Shown: piece by piece, positions 7,553 to 17,830 of the stretch
How the letters are laid out: the number at the start of each line of letters is the position of its first letter
Position numbering within the stretch: position 1 is the first letter of the stretch
Origin: PALSA-612 sp963765295
Lineage (GTDB): Bacteria > Actinomycetota > Thermoleophilia > Gaiellales > Gaiellaceae
Length of the DNA: 64,000 nt
Reading direction: 5' to 3'
NCBI GenBank assembly: GCA_963765295.1
Contig: CAVXVO010000007.1
Span: 62,001 to 126,000, forward strand
Translations under genes and position numbers: made by a program
The notes under the pieces: generated by a model
Databases searched by the model: none
Seen by the model: the letters and a program-made list of their open reading frames with translations, nothing else
Told to the model about the DNA's origin: nothing

Positions 7553-9284
7553 GTGTCGCCGAGGATCGTCCTCATCGCGCTGCTTGTGGCGGGTGCGTTC
7601 GCTGCGCCCGCGCGTGCGCAACCCGTCCAGCTGATTCCGGGCACGCCGAGCCTGACGTACGAGAAACAGGTGCAGTTCACGCTGCACGGGCTCGTCGGGA
7701 TCAACGTCCTCGTCGCGCCGAAGCCGGGCGGGCTGTGGTCGCTGCAACCCGTGCTCTCGAACGAGGTCATCCCCGCCACCGAGAAGCTGACGGCGATCGA
7801 GCAGCGGCTCTCCGTGTCCGCGACGACCGCGGGCGTGAACGGCGACGTCGTCGCGGGCGGCGGCCGTCCGGACGGGTTCCTCGAACGGAACGGCGGGCTC
7901 GACCACGATCCGCGCACCGCCCGGACGAGCATCGGCGTCGACACCTCCGGTGTGCTCCATTTCGACCGGATCTCACTGTACGGCTACTGGCAGGGCGCCA
8001 AGACGCGCCACGCGTTCGCGGACCTGAACGAGCCACCCACTGCCGCGGGCACGACGCTCTATACGCCTGCCTGGGGGCCGGCTACGCCGGCCGCGGCGAA
8101 CGGTGTCGCCGTCGTCCTGCGCCCCTTCCCCGCGGTTGCACCGAACACGGATCTCGTCGGCACGTCCGTGCAGGTCGTTCCCGGCGGAGCGGCCGCGATT
8201 CCGCCCGACGGCGCCGTGCTCGTCGCCCGCGGAGCGGCTGCTCCCGCGTTGCAGGCGGAGGCCCCCGTCGGCCAGGCCGTCCACGTGCGCTTCGCGTTGC
8301 TGCCGGACTGGCCTTCGGCGGGGGTGATGGCCGGACTCGGCGGCGGGCCGCTGCTCGTGCGGAACGGCAAGGTCGTGGTCAAGTCCGGCGAGTCGATCCC
8401 GATCGCCGACCTCGCGCTTCGCGAGCCGCGCACCGCGGTCGGTCAGCGGGCCGACGGGAGCATCGTCCTCGTCTCGGTCGACGGCGGCCTCCCCGGCTCG
8501 GGCCTGACGAATCTCGAGCTCGCGCAGACGCTCGCCCGGCTCGGCGTCGTCAACGGCGCTGCGCTCGCGGGCGGGCCGACGAGCGGCATGGCCTTCGACG
8601 GACATCTGCTCAGCGCCCCGGCCGGCGGCCGCGAGCAGCCGGTCGCCGACGCGCTGCTCGTCGAGTACGCCGGCGCCTACGCCTCGCTCCCGCCTCGCCG
8701 GCCGTGTCTCCGAACGGGGACGGCGTCGCCGAGACCGAGGCGTTCACGTACAAGGTCGTCCGGCCGTCCACGGTCACCGTCCAACTGCGCGGCCCCGACG
8801 GCGCGCTTCGCGTCGACACGAAGACACAGGCCGCGCCGGGGACGCTACCCGTTCCAGTGGAACGCACGCCGCGCGGACGGGACGCCGGAACAGGAGGGCA
8901 CCTGGGCGTTCGTCGTCGGCGCCGTCGACGACCTGGGCCGCTCGTCCAGCATCGAGCGCGACTTCACGCTCGACCTGACGCTTCGCTCGCCGAAGACGAT
9001 CGCCCCGGCGCTGACGGTGCCGCGACAGAAGGCCCGGCCCGTCGCGAGCTTCGCCCTGACACGGCGCGCGCGCGTGACGACCCGCGTCGAGACGACCTCC
9101 GGCGTCCTCGTCCGTGCGCTCGGCACCGACGCTCGCCGGTCCCGGCACGCTGACCGTCGCCTGGGACGGGAAGGCCGCGTCGGGTGCGAGCGTCTACTCC
9201 GGTCGCTACGTCGTGCGCGCGGTGGCCGCGAGCCCGATCGGCACGAGCCAGCTCAGCGCGCCGTTCACGGTTCGCCGGAAGTAG
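7553..9284 (+). CDS. Secreted phosphodiester glycosidase-domain protein with C-terminal FlgD-like domain, frameshifted
   Basis: The protein starts with a signal peptide (VSPRIVLIALLVAGAFAAPARAQ). A phosphodiester glycosidase domain of the NAGPA/DUF2233 family follows, shown by RTAVGQRADGSIVLVSVDGG and LARLGVVNGAALAGGPTSGM around residues 295-345. After about 8690 the coding sense moves frame to SPNGDGVAETEAFTYKV, a FlgD/CHU-C-like Ig domain, and shifts again near 8845 and 9130 before ending in APFTVRRK. The product is probably exported and acts on phosphodiester-linked sugars of envelope polymers. The three breaks fall inside conserved domain sequence, so indel errors are more likely than decay. 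The TAG stop may also form part of a -10 box (TAGGCT) for the DedA gene. Confidence 0.75.
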
Positions 9285-9297
9285 GCTAGACCCGGCT

Positions 9298-9955
9298 GTG
9301 GTCGTCGCATCCATCACCTCCTCGATCACCACGTTCATCGGCAACCACGGCGTCTACGCCGTCTTCCTGCTGATGGCGATCGATGCCGTCTTCCCCGCCG
9401 GGAGCGAGATCGTCATGGTCTATGCGGGAGCGCTCGCGTCCGGCGCGTTCCCCGGCCAGCACGTCGTCCTGTTCGGGACGGACGGTTCCGAGCGGTGCCG
9501 AGGCCTACCTCGTCATGGCACTCGCGGGCACGCTTGGCTACCTCGTCGGCGCGATCATCGGCTGGGAAATCGGCGTTCGCGGAGGTCGGCCGCTGCTCGA
9601 GCGCCGCGGAAAGTGGCTGCACCTCTCGCCGGAACGCCTCGACCGCGCCGAGCGCTGGTTCGACCGCTGGGAGGGCTGGGCAGTGTTCCTCGGCCGGCTG
9701 ACGCCGATCGTCCGGTCGTTCATCTCGATCCCTGCCGGCGTCTTCCGTGCGCCCTTCGCCTCGTACACGCTCCTCACGCTCGCCGGCTCGGCGATCTGGT
9801 GTTTCGCGCTCGCAGGAGTCGGCTATGCGCTGGGGAAGAGCTATCACTCGTTCGACAACGGCTTCCGCTACGTCGGAATACGCGGTCGTCGCCCTCGTCG
9901 TCGTGCTCGTCGTCGTCCTCGCGCTGCAGGAAGCGCTCCTCTACCATTTCCAGCC
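9298..9955 (+). CDS. DedA-family membrane protein, frameshifted
   Basis: DedA/SNARE-associated (VTT) family. These polytopic proteins act in lipid or undecaprenyl-phosphate flipping and envelope homeostasis. Reading from the GTG at 9298 gives an N-terminal hydrophobic hairpin with VFLLMAIDAVFPAGSE, the family's reentrant acidic/proline segment. After a break near 9475 the sense continues with AYLVMALAGTLGYLVG, then FLGRLTPIVRSFISIPAG, the conserved R-x-P-x-(V/I)-R motif. A second break near 9880 leads to a last membrane helix rich in V and L. The true stop is not resolved and should lie close to the next start at 9956. DedA next to lipid-linked sugar genes fits a role in carrier-lipid recycling. 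Confidence 0.75.
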
Positions 9956-11028
9956 GTGCCGAAGATTCCGCTCGTTGACGTCAAGGCGCAGTACGCAGGC
10001 GCTGATCCCCGAGCTCCAGCAGGCCTTCGCGGACGTGCTGGAGGACGGACGATTCGTGTTCGGCCCGAACGTGTCCGCGTTCGAGCAGGAGGCAGCCGAC
10101 TACCTCCACGTTCCGGAGACGATCGGCGTCGCGAACGGCACCGACGCGCTCGTGCTCGGCATGGACGCGATGGGCATCGGCCCGGGCGACGAGGTGATCT
10201 GCCCGGCGTTCACGTTCTTCGCGACCGCCGAGGCGATCGCCCGCCGCGGCGCGGTGCCCGTCTTCGCCGAGGTCGACCCGCAGACGTTCAACCTCGACGT
10301 CGAGGACGTCGCCGCGCGGATCACGCCGCGGACGCGCGCGATCATGCCGGTGCACCTCTTCGGCCGGCCGGCGCCGCTCGACGAGCTCGCCTCGCTCGGG
10401 CCGCCGCTGATCGAGGACGCCGCGCAGGCCTTCGGCTCGCCGGACATCGCCGGCCACGGCGTCGTCTCGACCTTCAGCTTCTACCCGACGAAGAACCTGT
10501 TCGCGCTCGGCGACGGCGGCCTCGTCGCCGCCCGCGACCCGGAGCTCGGCGAGCGGATCCGCCTGCTCCGCTTCCACGGGTCGCGCGCGAAGAAGACGTT
10601 CGAGCTACATCGGCTACAACTCGCGTCTCGACGAGATCCAGGCGGCGGTGCTGCGGATCTTCCTGCGCCATCTCGACGAGTGGACGCTCCAGCGCCGCGA
10701 GGCGGCTGCGCGCTACCGCGAGCTCGGGCTCGGCGACCTCGTCGAGGTGCCCGAGGACGAGCCGGGGCACGTCTACCACCTGTTCGTCTGCCGTTCGCCG
10801 CAGCGCGACGCGATCTGCGCGGCGCTCGCCGAGCGGGGGATCGCGACCGGGACCTACTACGAGCCGCCGCTCCATCTGCAGCCCGCGCTCGCCTATCTCG
10901 ACTACGGGCTCGACTCGCTGCCAGTGACCGAGCAGCTCGCGCGCGACAACTTCTCCGTGCCGATCTGGGCCGGCATCGACGCGGACACGCAGGAGCAGGT
11001 CGTCGACGCGGTGCGCGAGGCGCTGAAG
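9956..11028 (+). CDS. DegT/DnrJ/EryC1/StrS aminotransferase, frameshifted
   Basis: PLP-dependent sugar aminotransferase that turns a 4-keto or 3-keto nucleotide sugar into its amino form. The start GTG gives MPKIPLVDVKAQYAG, the typical opening. A break near 9990 leads to the main domain with GVANGTDALVLGMDAMGIG, EDAAQAFG and the PLP-lysine segment FSFYPTKNLFALGDGG. Near 10605 one extra base separates it from YIGYNSRLDEIQAAVL, the substrate and dimer segment. No stop separates it from the membrane dehydratase that follows, so the end at 11028 is inferred from homology. Its partner is the 4,6-dehydratase directly downstream, as in bacillosamine or perosamine pathways. Confidence 0.8.
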
Positions 11029-12935
11029 GTGGAGGTCGGCCTGAACTTCCCGATCTCGAAGCATCGGCTGTGGCAGGTCGCGGTCGACGCGGGCCTGATC
11101 GCGGCCGCCTGGTACCTCGCCTTCCAGCTCCGCTTCGACAACGGCATCCCGATCTACTACGACACGCTGTTCGAGCGGTCGGTCGCGATCGTGATCGGGG
11201 TCCAGCTCGTCACGTTCGTCGCTTCGGCTTCTACAACCGATGGTGGCGCTACGTGTCCACGCGGGACATGTGGGCGGCCGGCACGCGGCGTGACGGTCGC
11301 GTGCGTGATCTCGAGCCTCGTCGTCTACTTCGCGAACCCCGTGCTCGCACGTGCGGCCTGCCGCGCTCGATCGCGATCATGGACTTCCTGCTCCTGCTCG
11401 CGTTCGTCGCCGGCTCGCGCATGCTCGCCCGCACGCTGATCGAGCGGCCGGCCGCGCGGGACATCGTCGCCCGCGGCAAGGAGGTCGTCGTCGTCGGCGC
11501 CGGCGACGCGGGCCACCTGATCGTCAGGGAGATGCTGCGCCAGCCGTCGCTCCGCTACACGCCGATCGGCATCGTCGACGACGACCCGAAGACGCGCAAC
11601 CTGCGCGTGCACGGCGTGCGGGTGCTGGGCACGACCGACGACCTGCCGGGGATCCTCCACGACCAGCGGCCGGACGAGGTGCTGATCGCGATCCCGTCGG
11701 CACCGGGCAGCGTTCGCGCGAAGGTCGTCGAGATGGCACGCCGGGAGTCGATCCCCGTCAAGACGCTGCCGGGCCTCCACGAGCTGATCTCGGGCGACGT
11801 GAACCTCGCCGTGCAGATCCGGCCCGTCCAGGTGGAGGACGTGCTCGGCCGCGAGCCGGTGGACGTCGACCTCGAGTCGATCGCCTCCTACCTCAAGGAC
11901 GAGACCGTGCTCGTCACCGGCGCCGGTGGCTCGATCGGCTCGGAGCTCTGCCGCCAGATCGCGCGCCTCGGCGCCGCCCGGCTCGTGCTGGTCGAGAACT
12001 CGGAGGGCGCGCTGTTCGAGATCGAGCGGGAGCTCGTCGGCGAGCGGAACTTCCAGGCCTGCGCCGCCGTCCTCGCCGACGTCGGCAACCGGCGCAAGCT
12101 GCGTGAGGTGTTCGAGCGCTACCGTCCGGCGGTCGTCTTCCATGCCGCGGCGTACAAGCACGTCGGCCTGCTCGAGGCGAACCCGATCGCGTCCGTGCGC
12201 AACAACTCGCTTGCAACCCGCACGGTCGCCGACGTCGCCGTCGAGTTCGAGACGAAGCGCTTCGTCCTGATCTCGACCGACAAGGCCGCGAATCCGAAGA
12301 ACCTGATGGGCCAGTCGAAGGCGCTCTGCGAGTGGATCATCGAGTCCTACGGCCATCGCGTCGACGTCCCCACACGCTTCGTCGCCGTGCGGTTCGGCAA
12401 CGTGCTCGGCTCGTCCGGCAGCGTGATTCCGATCTTCCGCCGCCAGATCGAGCGCGGTGGTCCGGTCACGGTCCGCCACCCCGAGATGACGCGCTACTTC
12501 ATGACGATTCCGGAGGCGGTCTCGCTCGTCGTCCAGGCCGGCTCGATCGGGGGGCGCGGCGACATCTTCGTCCTCGACATGGGCGAGCCCGTGAAGATCC
12601 TCGACCTGGCGCGGAACATGATCGAGCTGTCCGGCCTCGAGCCCGACCGTGACGTCGCGATCGAGTTCACCGGCGCGCTACCCGGCGAGAAGCTGCACGA
12701 GGAGCTGTGGTCGACGGACGAGACGATCCACGCGACGAAGCACCCGAAGATCATGCGCTCGACACGGCTGCCGATCGACGCGGCCTGGCTCGAGGAGGAG
12801 CTGGCCGAGCTCCAGCGCCTCGTCGAAGACGGAGAGACGCTCGAGCTCGTGTCCAAGCTGGGCGCGATGGTCAAGGAGCCGCGGCGTGTGAGCGCGGCTG
12901 CTGCGCAGGAGTCGGCACAGACTCGCCACGAATGA
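11029..12935 (+). CDS. Membrane-anchored nucleotide-sugar 4,6-dehydratase (CapD/WbpM/PglF family), frameshifted
   Basis: Polysaccharide-biosynthesis protein of the FlaA1/CapD/WbpM group, which dehydrates UDP-GlcNAc at C4 and C6. Order of parts: transmembrane helices (DAGLIAAAWYLAFQLRF, then FYNRWWRYVS), a Rossmann domain with VVGAGDAGHLIVREM, and the catalytic SDR domain with the NAD motif TGAGGSIGSELCRQI and STDKAANPKNLMGQSK, where the family has a threonine/aspartate/lysine active site instead of SYK. The first 110 residues jump frame near 11225, 11285 and 11355. The rest is intact to the stop at 12935. The start at GTG 11029 is inferred, because no stop separates it from the aminotransferase. 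Confidence 0.85.
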
Positions 12936-12951
12936 CGGCGGACCGCACTCG

Positions 12952-12957
12952 TAGCAT
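12952..12957 (+). promoter_or_regulatory. Leaderless -10 box TAGCAT
   Basis: TAGCAT ends exactly 6 nt before the helicase GTG at 12964. No ribosome-binding site precedes the start. Confidence 0.5.
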
Positions 12958-12963
12958 GGCCGG

Positions 12964-14771
12964 GTGGACTCCGCGCGCGTTCTCGACGGCCTGAACCCCG
13001 AGCAGCGGCGGGCGGCCGAGCTCGTCCGCGGCCCGGTCTGCATCCTCGCGGGCGCCGGAACCGGCAAGACGACGACGATCACGCGGCGGATCGCGAACCA
13101 GGTCGCGACCGGTGCCTTCGCGCCGGGCGAGATCCTCGCCGTGACGTTCACCGACAAGGCGGCCGGCGAGATGCGAAGCCGCCTGGCCGCGCTCGGCGCC
13201 TCGGGCGTGCAGGCGCGCACCTTCCACTCCGCCGCGCTCGCACAGCTTCGCCATTTCGCGCCGGGGGCGGTCGGCCGCATCCTGCCCTCGAAGGCGCTGA
13301 CCCTGCGGCGGATCGCCAACTCGCTGCCTGCTCCGTACAAGTTCCGGCCGGCCGGTGACCTTGCGACCGAGATCGAATGGGCCCGGAACCGCCGCATTGC
13401 TCCCGACCGCTACCGCGCCTCCCTCGACGGGCACGAGCCGCCGATCCCGAGCGACCTGATGGCGCGGGTCTACGAGCAGTACGAGGAGGTGAAACGCGCG
13501 CAGGGGCTCACCGACTTCGAGGATCTGCTCGAGCTCACGATCCGGCTCTACGACGAGCGCCCGGACGCAGCGGCGACGTTCCGAGAGCGGTACCTCGCGT
13601 TCACCGTCGACGAATACCAGGACGTGAACCTCCTCCAGGAGACGCTGCTCGAGCGCTGGCTCGGCGACCGCGACGAGCTGTGCGCGGTCGGGCGACGACA
13701 ACCAGGCGATCTACGGCTTCACCGGCGCCAGCCCCGCCTACCTGCTCGCGCTGCCCGAGCGCTTCCCCGGCGCGGCCGTCGTCAGGCTGGAGCAGAACTA
13801 CCGCTCGACGCCTCAGGTGCTCGCGCTCGCGAACCGGCTGGCACCCGCGCTCCGCACCGAGCTTCCGGCGGGGCCCGAGCCCGTCGTACGACCCGTCGTG
13901 TCGGTCGAGGTCGAGGCCGGCCTCGTGGTGGAGCGGATTCGCGCCGCGGCCTGCCCGCTCGAGGAGATCGCGATCCTCTGCCGCACGAACGCGCGCCTCG
14001 CCGACTTCGAGCAGGTGCTGCACGAGGCCGGCATCCCGTTCCAGGGTGCGGCGTTCCTGGGTCGCGAGGCCGCCCGTTTCCTGCTCCGCCGGCTCGACGA
14101 CGGCGGCGCGTCCGGTTGCCGAGCAGGTGCGCGCGCAGGCGCTCGCGCAGGGCTGGCTCGAGACGCAGCCGGAAGGGCTCGGCGAGCGCGAGCAGATCCG
14201 ACAGGACGACCTGACGCGGCTCGTCCGTCTGGCCGACTCGCTCGCTCCCGCCTCGGTCGCCGCGTTCAAGGCCGAGCTCGAGCAGCGCTTCGGCGCCGGC
14301 GGCGCGGAGCGCCGGGGCGTGCACCTGCTCACGTACCACGCCGCCAAGGGGCTCGAGTTCGAGCTCGTCTTCCTTCCGCGTCTCGAGGAGCGCGAGCTGC
14401 CGGCGAAGCAGGCAAAGACGGACGAGCAGATCGCGGAGGAGCGGCGTCTCCTCTACGTGGGTATCACGCGCGCGAAGCGCGAGCTGGTCGTGACCTGGGT
14501 CAAGAAGCCGAGCCGGTTCCTCGAGGAGCTCGGCGTCGGGGCCGGCCGTTCGGAGCCGCCGGAGGGGTTCGACGCGCTGAAGGCGTGGCGGCTCGCCCGG
14601 TCGCGCGAGGACGACGTGCCCGCCTACCTCGTCTTCCACAACTCGACGCTCGAGGAGATCGCGGCCCGCAAGCCGCGAAGCCTCGACGAGCTGGCCGCCG
14701 TGCCCGGTGTGGGGCCGGCGAAGCTCGAGCGGTACGGCGAGGGCGTGCTGGCGGCGCTGGCCGAGGTCTAG
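12964..14771 (+). CDS. UvrD/PcrA-like superfamily 1 DNA helicase with C-terminal HRDC-like domain, frameshifted
   Basis: ATP-dependent 3'-5' DNA helicase of the UvrD/Rep family. Motif Q/I is LNPEQRRAAE and GAGTGKTTT (residues 33-41), motif Ia is TFTDKAAGEM, and motif II is VDEYQD. At 13690 a single extra G breaks the frame, and removing it gives VGDDNQAIYGFTGA (motif III). Motif IV is LEQNYRST. A second break near 14115 leads to motif V, LLTYHAAKGLEFELVF, and motif VI, RRLLYVGITRAKREL. The C-terminus, PRSLDELAAVPGVGPAKLERYGEGVL, is an HRDC-type nucleic-acid-binding domain. At about 600 residues it is shorter than PcrA, with a reduced 2B region. It is probably active in DNA repair. It ends 4 bases into the convergent TolB-like gene. 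Confidence 0.82.
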
Positions 14772-15714
14772 CCGACGGGGTCCCAGGCCGCGCCGAAGCC
14801 CTGCGTCAGCCGCTGCCGGTCTTTCCCGTCGCGGCCGACGATGTAGACGAAGCCGTCGTCGCCGTCCAGCGAGATCATGCCGTCCGTCCGGCGACCAGGC
14901 CGGGAAGGCGCCCGGGCCGAGCTTGACGAGCTTGCCGCCGGCGACGGGCACGACCCAGGACGTCGTGCCGGTGCTTCGCGTCCGAGCTGTAGAAGGCGAT
15001 CACGTGTCGTCGGGCGACCAGGCGGCGCGCCGAGGTGCGCCATCGTCGCGAGCTTGCGCTTGTGCCCCCCGACCGGGTCCGTGAGCCAGAGCTGGCTGTT
15101 GGACGCGACGCACGCGATCGTCGCGCTCCTGTGTGCCCAGGCGGGCTGGCCGCCGGGGCCGACCGTCGTGATCCTCCGCGTGGCCGTGTCGAGGATCTCG
15201 GTCTGCGGCCCGTCCTCGAACACGACCCGTCGCGCGTCCGGCGCCCAGCTCGGGAAGAGGCCGTGGCCCGAGACGGCGCGCGGCTTCCAACCCGGCGCCC
15301 GCGCGAGGAAGATGCCCTTGTCGTCGTCGAACGCGAGCGTCTGATCCCTTCGGCGCGAAGGCCGGATGCGAAGGCGGCGAGAAGCTGCAGCCGGTACTCG
15401 TCAGCCGACGCTCGTTCTTGCCGTCGCTGCCGATCAGGTAGAGGTCGCCGCGGGTCTGGTCCTCGGGGCAGTTCGTTTGCTTGAAGTAGCGCGTGAACGC
15501 GATCAGCCGGCCGTCGCGCGACCAGGCGACGCCGCCGTCCGAGTACGGGCTGTGCGTTACCTGCCGCAAGCCCCGACCGTCGGCGCCGATCACCCAGATC
15601 GCCCTGGCGTTCGTGAACGCGATCTGATCGACCGTCGCCGTTGCACCGACGACCGTCCCGGCCACGATTCCGGCTGTCAGCAGTCGCCGCCGCCGCGACC
15701 AGGAGCGCCCGCAC
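14768..15714 (-). CDS. Secreted TolB-like beta-propeller protein, frameshifted
   Basis: A probable exported PD40/WD40-like propeller of about 315 residues. The start GTG gives VRALLVAAAAT, a signal-peptide core. After an early frame break it continues with AFTNARAIWVIGADGRGLRQVTHSPYSDGGVAWSRDGRLIAF, a classic TolB repeat, then LYLIGSDGKNERRLTSTGCSF. Further breaks occur near 15350 and 15000. Repeat units such as VFEDGPQTEILDTATRRITT and VYIVGRDGKDRQRLTQG show the propeller runs to the end. There is no Pal or Tol system nearby, so this is one of the many free-standing actinobacterial propellers. It resembles the propeller half of the three proteins at 43-47 kb but lacks RTX repeats. Confidence 0.7.
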
Positions 15715-15722
15715 GGCAGGAG

Positions 15723-15728
15723 ATCCTA
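15723..15728 (-). promoter_or_regulatory. Leaderless -10 box TAGGAT, overlapping the DUF354 stop codon
   Basis: On the minus strand TAGGAT stands 8 nt before the GTG at 15714. Its TAG is also the stop codon of the DUF354 gene. Confidence 0.45.
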
Positions 15729-16736
15729 CTCCGTGGCGGACAGCAGCAAGTCGAGCAGCTCGGCAGGATCTCGCCGCATACGCGTGAAGCCCTGCTCGTC
15801 CTTCTTGCGCACGTCGATCGCCTTCGGATCGGCGAGCGCACGGAGTCTCCCCTCCCTGATCAGCTGCTCGTCGACCGCGCCGAGCCTGCCCCCGAACAGC
15901 GTGTAGACGGGGACGCCGAGCGAGACCGCCTCCCGGTTCATCGTGCCGCCGGCAGAGACGACGAGATCCGCGAGCGCGATCAGGCTCTGCGCATCGACGG
16001 CGTGCTCCGGGACGATCACAGACGGCAGACCGAGGCCCCGTACGAAGTCGCGCTGGCCCGCGACGCGGGGGAGCACCACGACGTGGACGTCGTCGCGGCT
16101 TCCGAGCGCGCGGAGCGTCTCCGGGAAGAGCGGGTTCGCGTGGCGATGGTAGAGCGACACGTCCGGAGGCGGGCGGAGCACGACGACGACCCGCTCGCGG
16201 TCGACTCCCAGCTCGTCCAGGACGGACTCGTCGGGCTCGAGGTCGGCGAGGTAGTAGTCCTCCTTCAGGCCGGGGTATTGCCGCAGCTTCCGTCCGCCGA
16301 CGCCGTAGCGCGCGAGCCGCTCCGGCGGGATCGCGTCCGGCACGACGACCCGTGTCGCCGCGCGGCACCCGAGCTGATGCTGCAGCCAGGCGTACTCGTA
16401 GTCGAACGTCGTCGCGCTCGGGATCCCGAGCCGGCGGGCCGCGATCGTCAGATCGTGCGAGCCGTGCGCGAGTGCGACGTCGTAGCCGCGGCCGCGTGCG
16501 AAGCGGTGCAGCGCGGGGAGCCGCCCCGCCATCGCGCGTGCCTTGCCGAGCGTGGACGCGCCGCCGTGATGGCCGACGACGGTCGACTCGATCCCGTGCA
16601 GGGCGAGCAGCTCGAGCGTCTGGGCGTACTCCCGCGCCGTGAGGTCGACCTCGTCGCCGCGTTCACGCAGGATCCGGATCAGCGGGCGGAAGAAGAGCAC
16701 GTGCGGCGAGTTCGTGACGTCGATCCAGACCCGCAT
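15726..16736 (-). CDS. DUF354 family protein (glycosyltransferase-B-like fold)
   Basis: A 336-residue protein of the DUF354 family, which resembles MurG- and GT-B-type glycosyltransferases and is common in archaea and polysaccharide loci. The opening RVWIDVTNSPHVLFFRPLI is diagnostic. A middle stretch LAHGSHDLTIAARRLGIPS and a C-terminal nucleotide-sugar-like site, SAGGTMNREAVSLGVPVYTLF, fit a donor-binding GT-B domain. I chose the ATG at 16736 because AAGGTGGG lies 5 nt upstream. A GTG three codons earlier is possible. No acceptor or donor can be named. It is transcribed away from the LysR gene. Confidence 0.82.
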   Translation of the reverse strand: MRVWIDVTNSPHVLFFRPLIRILRERGDEVDLTAREYAQTLELLALHGIESTVVGHHGGASTLGKARAMAGRLPALHRFARGRGYDVALAHGSHDLTIAARRLGIPSATTFDYEYAWLQHQLGCRAATRVVVPDAIPPERLARYGVGGRKLRQYPGLKEDYYLADLEPDESVLDELGVDRERVVVVLRPPPDVSLYHRHANPLFPETLRALGSRDDVHVVVLPRVAGQRDFVRGLGLPSVIVPEHAVDAQSLIALADLVVSAGGTMNREAVSLGVPVYTLFGGRLGAVDEQLIREGRLRALADPKAIDVRKKDEQGFTRMRRDPAELLDLLLSATE

Positions 16737-16745
16737 CAGGCCCAC

Positions 16746-16936
16746 CTTGCCGAGGCCACACGATCGTCACACTCGTGTCTCACACGCGGCACGATTTCGC
16801 AGGTACGCTCAAAACCGGGGGGCCAGGGCCGAAGGCCCCGGGGGAAGGTAAAAGGAGTCGCCTCGCGGCCGAGCACGGTCGCCACTGTAGAGCAGGTCGA
16901 GCTAATGAGTTGCGCGCGTGGGTATAAGTGTTTTCG
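16746..16936. other. Divergent intergenic region between DUF354 and lysR, with a GC-rich stem
   Basis: About 190 bases without a gene. It holds a short GC stem (GGGCC at 16826-16830 pairing with GGCCC at 16834-16838, loop GAA) inside a longer imperfect GC-rich palindrome. The lysR promoter is at its right end. I see no other recognisable element. Confidence 0.4.
16923..16928 (+). promoter_or_regulatory. -10-like box TATAAG before lysR
   Basis: TATAAG ends 8 nt before the ATG at 16937, in an otherwise GC-rich context. It predicts a leaderless or nearly leaderless lysR mRNA. Confidence 0.45.
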
Positions 16937-17830
16937 ATGGACACGCGGCAGCTCGCGGCATTCTGCGCGGTGGTCGAGCGGGAGAGCTTCTCGCAGGCAG
17001 CCGTGCGGCTCGGGGTGACGCAGCCTGCGGTCAGCCAGCAAGTGCGGGCGCTCGAGAAGCGGGTCGGGCAGCAGTTGCTCGACCGATCGGGTCGCCGCGT
17101 CGTCCCCACCGAAGCGGGCCTCCGGCTCTACCACGGCGCGCAGCGGCTGCTCGCGCTGGAGGAGCAGCTGCTCGAACAGGTCGCGGCCGAGGACGAAGGG
17201 GCCCTGCGCGGACGGCTCGAGATCGGCGCGTCCACCGGGCCGGGCGCGAACGTCGTCACGCTCCTGCTCTGCGAGTTCCAGCTGCGGAACCCGGAGCTCA
17301 CGATCGGGCTCTCCGTTCACGACACGCAACGCATCGTCGAACTGGTCTCGCGCCGGGAGCTCGAGCTCGGGGTCGTCGGTGCGGCGCGGCGGCAGCGGGC
17401 GGTGTCGTTCGAGACGTTCTTCCGGGACGAGGTCGTGCTCGTCTGTCCTCCCGGCCATCGCTTCGCGGGCTCCACGATCACGCTCGACGAGCTCCGTGCA
17501 GAGCCGCTGATCGTCATGCAGGCCGGAGCCGGCGTTCGCGCAGTCATCGAAGAGGAGCTGCGCTCGGCCGGATTGAAGCTCCGCGACTTCGACGTGCATC
17601 TCGAGCTCGGCCTCCAGGAATCCGTGAAGAGCGCTGTCGTGGCGGGGTTCGGGGTCACCTTCATCTCGCGCTCGGCCGTCGAATCCGAACTCGCCGCGGG
17701 CGCGCTCGCCGTCGCGCGCGTCCAGGGGCTCGAGCCGTCGCGCGAGATCTCGCTCGTCCGCTCGGTCGGGCGCGCACCGAGCCGGGTCGCGGACGCCTTC
17801 CTCTCGTTTGCGCGAGAGCGATTGCCGTGA
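16937..17830 (+). CDS. LysR-family transcriptional regulator
   Basis: A 297-residue LysR-type regulator. The N-terminal winged helix-turn-helix is residues 1-60 (MDTRQLAAFCAVVERESFSQ, AVRLGVTQPAVSQQVRALE, then DRSGRRVVPTEAG). The co-inducer domain follows, with GRLEIGASTGPGANVVT and VVAGFGVTFISRSAVESEL, in the style of CysL/CbbR-like members. The ATG at 16937 is preferred over a GTG three codons upstream because of the -10 box position. The stop overlaps the GTG of the iron-type dehydrogenase (GTGA). The two are therefore co-transcribed, and the regulator probably controls its own operon. The effector is unknown. Confidence 0.92.
   Translation: MDTRQLAAFCAVVERESFSQAAVRLGVTQPAVSQQVRALEKRVGQQLLDRSGRRVVPTEAGLRLYHGAQRLLALEEQLLEQVAAEDEGALRGRLEIGASTGPGANVVTLLLCEFQLRNPELTIGLSVHDTQRIVELVSRRELELGVVGAARRQRAVSFETFFRDEVVLVCPPGHRFAGSTITLDELRAEPLIVMQAGAGVRAVIEEELRSAGLKLRDFDVHLELGLQESVKSAVVAGFGVTFISRSAVESELAAGALAVARVQGLEPSREISLVRSVGRAPSRVADAFLSFARERLP

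Noticed and set aside
16811..16845. GC-rich stem upstream of lysR as a riboswitch or attenuator
   Set aside because: It lies upstream of the likely transcript start of lysR, has a short uneven stem and matches no known class.
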